DNA from: an uncultured Eubacteriales bacterium
GTDB taxonomy: Bacteria; Bacillota; Clostridia; Lachnospirales; Lachnospiraceae
Assembly (NCBI GenBank): GCA_900317515.1
Contig: ONHA01000011.1
Span: forward strand, 1-64,000
Direction: 5' to 3'
Length of the DNA: 64,000 nt
The notes under the pieces were generated by a model, which had not been told where the DNA came from, did not search any database, and saw nothing but the letters and a program-made list of their open reading frames with translations. Positions 60,143-64,000 of this stretch are shown piece after piece. The position numbers were made by a program, and so were the translations under genes. The first letter of the stretch is position 1. Each line of letters begins with the position of its first letter.

Positions 60143-62497
60143 TTATTTCTTTTTCTTTTTTCTGATGACGTTCGGGTTCTTCGAGGAGCGTACGCCCTCT
60201 GCCGCAGCTGCGTTTCCGGAAGCTGCCGGAGCCTTCGCCGCTTCCACTTCGTGGGCATAGTCGCCGGCATCCTTGCCGAGGCGCGTGCGCATGAGGTACC
60301 AGAGCGGACCGGTCAGGAACACGGACGAGAATGTACCGGCCACGATACCGACCATCATCGGAAGCGTGAACTCCTTGATGGAGGTGACGCCGACTATGTA
60401 GAGGACCAGGATCGAGGCAAGGGTCGTCAGGTTCGTGTAGATGCTTCGTGTCAGTGTCCGGTTGATGGACGCGTTGACGAGCTCCGCCAGATTCGTTCCC
60501 TTGTTTGCGGTCTGCAGGTTCTCACGGATACGGTCGAAAATGACGATCGTGGAGTTGATCGAGTAGCCGAGGATCGTGAGCATGACGGCGATGAAGGAGT
60601 TGCCGACGGAAATTCTGAGGACCGCATAGGCCGCCAGCGTGACCAGGACGTCGTGGATCAGAGCGATGACCGCGGAGGTCGCGAAGCGCATATCCTTGAA
60701 ACGGATAAAGATGTAGAGCAGCATCAGGACGACCGCCACGACGACCGCGAGGATCGCGTCGTTGCGCATCTCGGCGCCGACCGTGGCGGAGATATTTTCC
60801 GTCGTGATCGAAGCGGAGTCGATGCCGAAGTTCTCGCTCAGGGAGTCTGTCAGCTTCTGTCTCTCATCGACCGTAAGGGTGCGGGTCTTGATGACGACTT
60901 CCGTGGAGCCGACGACCTGCTGCATGGAGACATTTGCGTCACCGGTGACATCCATGACCACCGGCTTGACCTCGTTGTCGAGCTCCTCAAGGGTGTAGTC
61001 CTTCTCGAAGCCGACCGTCGTGGAGGTACCGCCGAGGAACTCCATGGAGAAGTTCAGGGCGCGCTTGCCGGAAGCCGCATTGACGACCATCACGACAAGA
61101 CCGAGGGCGATCACAGCGCCGGCGACGATCTGGGAGATCTTCTTTTTGCCGACGAAGTCAAAACTGTGGGCAACCAGCTTGTGCGACCAGAACTTCGGAT
61201 CGCGGACGCCGACCGCGTAGACAGCAAATACGATGAAGCGGGAAACGACGCAGGCCGTGAAGAGCGAGAGCACAACGCCGAGGGCGAGGGTCATCGCAAA
61301 GCCCTTGATCGTGCCGGTGCCGAGCATGCCGAGGACGGCTGCGGCGATAAGAGTCGTCACGTTGCCGTCGATGATGGCGGACATGGCCTTGGAGAAGCCG
61401 GCCCGGATCGCGTTCAGAACCGAGGAACCCGCCGCGATCTCCTCGCGGATACGGGCATAGATGATGACGTTCGCGTCAACCGCCATACCGATGGAGAGGA
61501 TGATACCGGCGATACCCGGAAGAGTCAGCGTCAGGTCAAACGCGTTGAGCAGCACCAGGATCAGGGCTGCATAGAGCACCAGCACGAAGGACGCGATGAT
61601 ACCCGGGACCAGGTAGGCGATGATCATGATGACGCAGACGATGGCAAGACCGATCGCGCCGCCGATCAGGGATGTGCGGATCGCGTTCTGGCCGAGCTGG
61701 GCGCCTACGACATTGGAGCGGATCTCATTTAAGAGAAGCTTCAGACCGCCGATACGGATGTAGGAAGCAAGCTCCTTGGCCTTCTCGATGGACTCCATGC
61801 CCTCGATGACCGCCTGGCCGTTGGAGATGATGGAGTTGACCGTCGGGACGGAGACGAAATGACCGTCGTAGTAGATGCCGATGGTCTCATTGTTCTTCAC
61901 AGCCTTCTCGGTCGCCGCCGCGAACGCAGCCGTAGCAGACTCGTTGAAGGTGAGCTGGACGACATACTTGTTGCCGGTCGCCTCCTGCGTGGAGACCGCA
62001 CCTTCGGCGGAGGCCACGTCGGAGCCCGTGCAGACGATCGCGCCGTTCTCTGTCAGCTCCTCGATCGTGTAGTTAAGAACATACTCGCCGACCGTGCTGT
62101 CGTAGGAATAGGAGGTGTTGCCGCTCTCATCCGTCTGGGCGATGAAGTAGAGGGAACCCGGCGTTCCGAGCTCAGCCAGGATCGCATCGGCGTCCGTGAC
62201 GCCCGGGATCTCGACGCTGATACGGTTCGCGCCTTCCTGGTAGACATTTGCCTCGGTCGAGTACTCCTCGACACGCTTCTGCAGCTTATAGATCGTATCG
62301 TTCATGTCCGACGCGGACGGGGCCGCCTCGTTGGCCTCGTACGTGATGGAGACACCGCCGGAGAGGTCAAGACCGGTGTGGATGTTTCTCATCGCCCCGG
62401 TACCGCCTGCGCCCCATCCGGCAATTGCAGTGTAGCACATGAGCACCGTAATGATAATGCTCAGCGCAATGACGATTACGCCTGTTTTCTTCTTCAT
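60143..62497 (-). CDS. secDF: Fused protein translocase subunit SecDF
   Basis: 784 aa, SecD and SecF in one chain with twelve membrane helices. The SecD part begins with one helix and the GLDLSGGVSITYE motif. It has the D4-D5 pair region GIAGIILSIGMAVDANVIIYARIREE. The SecF part has SMEFLGGTSTTV, then GYSINSTIVIFDRIRENL. It uses the proton or sodium gradient to pull secreted proteins outward. The tail is a run of lysines. It follows the SCIFF maturase by 21 bases, the standard clostridial neighbourhood. Confidence 0.96.
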   Translation of the reverse strand: MKKKTGVIVIALSIIITVLMCYTAIAGWGAGGTGAMRNIHTGLDLSGGVSITYEANEAAPSASDMNDTIYKLQKRVEEYSTEANVYQEGANRISVEIPGVTDADAILAELGTPGSLYFIAQTDESGNTSYSYDSTVGEYVLNYTIEELTENGAIVCTGSDVASAEGAVSTQEATGNKYVVQLTFNESATAAFAAATEKAVKNNETIGIYYDGHFVSVPTVNSIISNGQAVIEGMESIEKAKELASYIRIGGLKLLLNEIRSNVVGAQLGQNAIRTSLIGGAIGLAIVCVIMIIAYLVPGIIASFVLVLYAALILVLLNAFDLTLTLPGIAGIILSIGMAVDANVIIYARIREEIAAGSSVLNAIRAGFSKAMSAIIDGNVTTLIAAAVLGMLGTGTIKGFAMTLALGVVLSLFTACVVSRFIVFAVYAVGVRDPKFWSHKLVAHSFDFVGKKKISQIVAGAVIALGLVVMVVNAASGKRALNFSMEFLGGTSTTVGFEKDYTLEELDNEVKPVVMDVTGDANVSMQQVVGSTEVVIKTRTLTVDERQKLTDSLSENFGIDSASITTENISATVGAEMRNDAILAVVVAVVLMLLYIFIRFKDMRFATSAVIALIHDVLVTLAAYAVLRISVGNSFIAVMLTILGYSINSTIVIFDRIRENLQTANKGTNLAELVNASINRTLTRSIYTNLTTLASILVLYIVGVTSIKEFTLPMMVGIVAGTFSSVFLTGPLWYLMRTRLGKDAGDYAHEVEAAKAPAASGNAAAAEGVRSSKNPNVIRKKKKK

Positions 62498-62518
62498 AAT
62501 ACCTACGCTCCTTGTTCC

Positions 62519-63907
62519 TTATGGTTCTAATTCCGCTTCCGCGGCTTTAAGCATGATTGCACACTCGACGCGCTTCTTCTGAAGCTGGCATCCGATCTCA
62601 TAGACATCGTTGATCCCGCCGGTAAAGTTGTAGGAGTTGGCCGCACAGCCGCCGCTGCAGTAGAACCTTGAAAAGCAGGTGCTGCACTCCTTCTTGGAAT
62701 AGACATTTACCTTCTTGAATTCCGCCACGATGTCATCTCTCACGATGCCCTCGTCGACATTTCCGAGCAGGAAACCGTCCGTACCGACAAACTGGTGACA
62801 CGGATAGAAGTCTCCCCACGGTGTGACCGCGAGATACTCCGTTCCGGAACCGCAGCCGGACAATCTCTTGTAAACACAAGGGCCACCCGTTAAATCTATC
62901 ATAAAATGAAAGAAATTAAAACCCCTGCCTTCTTTTTTTCTGCGAATCATTTCCTTTGCGAGATAGTCATACTGATCACAGAGGTACGGAACATCCTCCG
63001 GGCGGATCGCGTAATCTTCCGTCGGCGGCGCGACGACCGGCTCCACCGAGATCTGGTCAAACCCGAGGTCGGCCAGATGGAGCACATCCTCCGCAAAATC
63101 AAGGTTCCAGTGCGTGTAGGTTCCGCGCACATAGTACTGAAGACCGAGCTCGTTTCTCATTTTCGCGAATTTCAGGAATTTCGGGAGAATAAGATCATAG
63201 CTCCCCTGCCCTTTCCTGAAGGGACGCATCCGGTCGTGCACCTCTTTGCGGCCGTCGATCGAGAGGACGACGTTGTGCATCTCCCGGTTGCAGAACTCCA
63301 TGATCTCGTCGCTTAAGAGAACCCCGTTGGTTGTGAGCGTGAAACGGAACTTCTTGGGCGCGATCGTGTCCTTCGTCTTCTCCTCCAGCTCATGGCCGTA
63401 GGCGACCAGCTGCTTCACGACCTCCCAGTTCATAAGCGGCTCGCCGCCGAAGAAATCCACCTCAAGGTTCTGCCTGTAGCCGGAATTTTTCACCAGAAAA
63501 TCCAGCGCCTTCTTTCCGACCTCAAGGCTCATCAGAGCGCGGCGGCCGTGATACTCGCCCTCCTCCGCAAAGCAGTAGCGGCAGGCCAGGTTGCAGTCGT
63601 GAGCGATGTGAAGGCATAAGGCCTTTACGACGGTCGGGGCCTTGGAGAAGCGGTCGATCGCCGGCGAGTAGGGCTCTTCGGAAAATAAAGACCCCTCGCT
63701 CTTAAGCGCGCCGATCTCCTCGATTGCCTCCTCGATCTCCTCTGCGGGATAAGTCCCCGCAAGGGCTTCCCTGATTTTTTCGCTGTCCCCGCCGCCCCGC
63801 ATCACGGCTACAGCATCATAGAGCACGTCGTCCGCGACATGGACGGATCCGCTCGGGACATCAAGGATCATATTGTATCCGTTATTTTTGTACTGGTGTA
63901 CCTGCAT
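62519..63907 (-). CDS. scfB: SCIFF-peptide radical SAM maturase
   Basis: 462 aa from the ATG at 63907, which has GGGGAG five bases upstream; a GTG two codons earlier is too close to that site. The radical SAM cluster motif is CNLACRYC (105-112). The SPASM-type auxiliary clusters use the later cysteines in CGSGTEYLAVTPWGDFYPC and CSTCFSRFYCSGGCAAN ... GCQLQKKRVEC. This enzyme makes thioether bonds in the small peptide SCIFF (six cysteines in forty-five). The peptide gene should lie just right of the window. Confidence 0.93.
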   Translation of the reverse strand: MQVHQYKNNGYNMILDVPSGSVHVADDVLYDAVAVMRGGGDSEKIREALAGTYPAEEIEEAIEEIGALKSEGSLFSEEPYSPAIDRFSKAPTVVKALCLHIAHDCNLACRYCFAEEGEYHGRRALMSLEVGKKALDFLVKNSGYRQNLEVDFFGGEPLMNWEVVKQLVAYGHELEEKTKDTIAPKKFRFTLTTNGVLLSDEIMEFCNREMHNVVLSIDGRKEVHDRMRPFRKGQGSYDLILPKFLKFAKMRNELGLQYYVRGTYTHWNLDFAEDVLHLADLGFDQISVEPVVAPPTEDYAIRPEDVPYLCDQYDYLAKEMIRRKKEGRGFNFFHFMIDLTGGPCVYKRLSGCGSGTEYLAVTPWGDFYPCHQFVGTDGFLLGNVDEGIVRDDIVAEFKKVNVYSKKECSTCFSRFYCSGGCAANSYNFTGGINDVYEIGCQLQKKRVECAIMLKAAEAELEP

Positions 63908-63974
63908 GGTCACTCCCCGGTTTCATATATTATGATAAGCCGGCCCAACGAGCCCGGCATTTTTTACATTTGAA

Positions 63975-64000
63975 AAGGGTCTGCTTATGCACAGACCCTT
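63975..64000 (-). terminator. Hairpin at the right edge, likely terminator of the SCIFF peptide gene
   Basis: AAGGGTCTG (63975-63983) pairs with CAGACCCTT (63992-64000). TTTTC follows on the minus strand. It lies where the end of a SCIFF precursor gene would be expected. A second GC-rich dyad (63940-63959) lies between it and scfB, followed on the plus side by a T-run. Confidence 0.6.

Noticed and set aside
2980-62912. Reading AAAATGAA as a polar chromosome signal (KOPS or Chi type)
   Set aside because: The two orientations are roughly equally common in this window, which does not fit a strand-biased signal; kept only as an unexplained over-represented word.

Overview
The window looks like a GC-rich chromosome segment from a Gram-positive anaerobe of the class Clostridia, most likely a Lachnospiraceae-like lineage; the species cannot be named from sequence alone. 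The reasons are a SCIFF-peptide radical SAM maturase next to a fused secDF, a pyruvate:ferredoxin oxidoreductase, HPr and HPr kinase, a SigH-type sigma factor beside rlmB, mrnC, cysS and cysE, the order recJ-apt-relA-MBL-hemZ-hisS-aspS, and AAGGAGG-type ribosome binding sites. There is no rRNA, prophage, insertion sequence or CRISPR array; this is mainly core chromosome with a few accessory genes. Most genes lie on the minus strand; only a fragment at the left edge, a cyclophilin, a PBP1A, a DUF1846 protein and one membrane protein lie on the plus strand.

Layout. 1-2.4 kb: tail of a probable AAA-ATPase/PD-(D/E)XK protein, a BlaR1/BlaI-like regulatory pair with two matching operators, and tRNA-Gly(GCC). 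2.4-6.7 kb: operon tsaE-tsaB-rimI-rnz-tsaD-ispD (t6A tRNA modification, tRNA 3' processing, isoprenoid precursor). 6.7-10.7 kb: cyclophilin, YigZ and PBP1A, the last two fired from a symmetric divergent promoter. 10.7-14.6 kb: uvrC, hprK and a ROK glucokinase. 14.7-21.4 kb: lipoprotein, ftsH, DUF1846, an HPr, a polytopic membrane protein and a small NUMOD-like gene. 21.5-25.6 kb: cysE-cysS-mrnC-rlmB-sigH. 25.6-33.3 kb: EamA transporter, glyS, lipoprotein, recO, era, M16C peptidase. 33.5-39 kb: nifJ and an ABC-F ATPase.

39-46.4 kb is an envelope cluster (an atypical LCP-family protein, a YfhO-like membrane protein, a small anchored protein, a DUF6056-like membrane protein, VanZ) whose genes abut or overlap by 4 bases and follow aspS. 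46.4-57 kb: aspS, hisS, an HD-GYP protein, hemZ, an MBL hydrolase, relA/spoT, apt and recJ. 57-64 kb: a small membrane protein, a threonine-aldolase-like enzyme, an unrecognised protein, an MBL hydrolase, secDF and the SCIFF maturase.

Most striking DNA-level signals: (i) one palindromic TTGCAA that can serve as the -35 box for both yigZ and the PBP1A gene, each with an exact 17-bp spacer and with predicted transcription starts at or next to the two start codons; (ii) a family of GGGAC-core palindromes between genes, the largest a hairpin of about 95 nt with a stem of about 45 bp; (iii) strong over-representation of the octamer AAAATGAA/TTCATTTT in all reading frames and orientations. Protein-level oddities are a BlaR1-like protein with no penicillin-binding sensor, an LCP protein with a large N-terminal extension, an HPr with Lys at position 46, and a stand-alone NUMOD-like protein.
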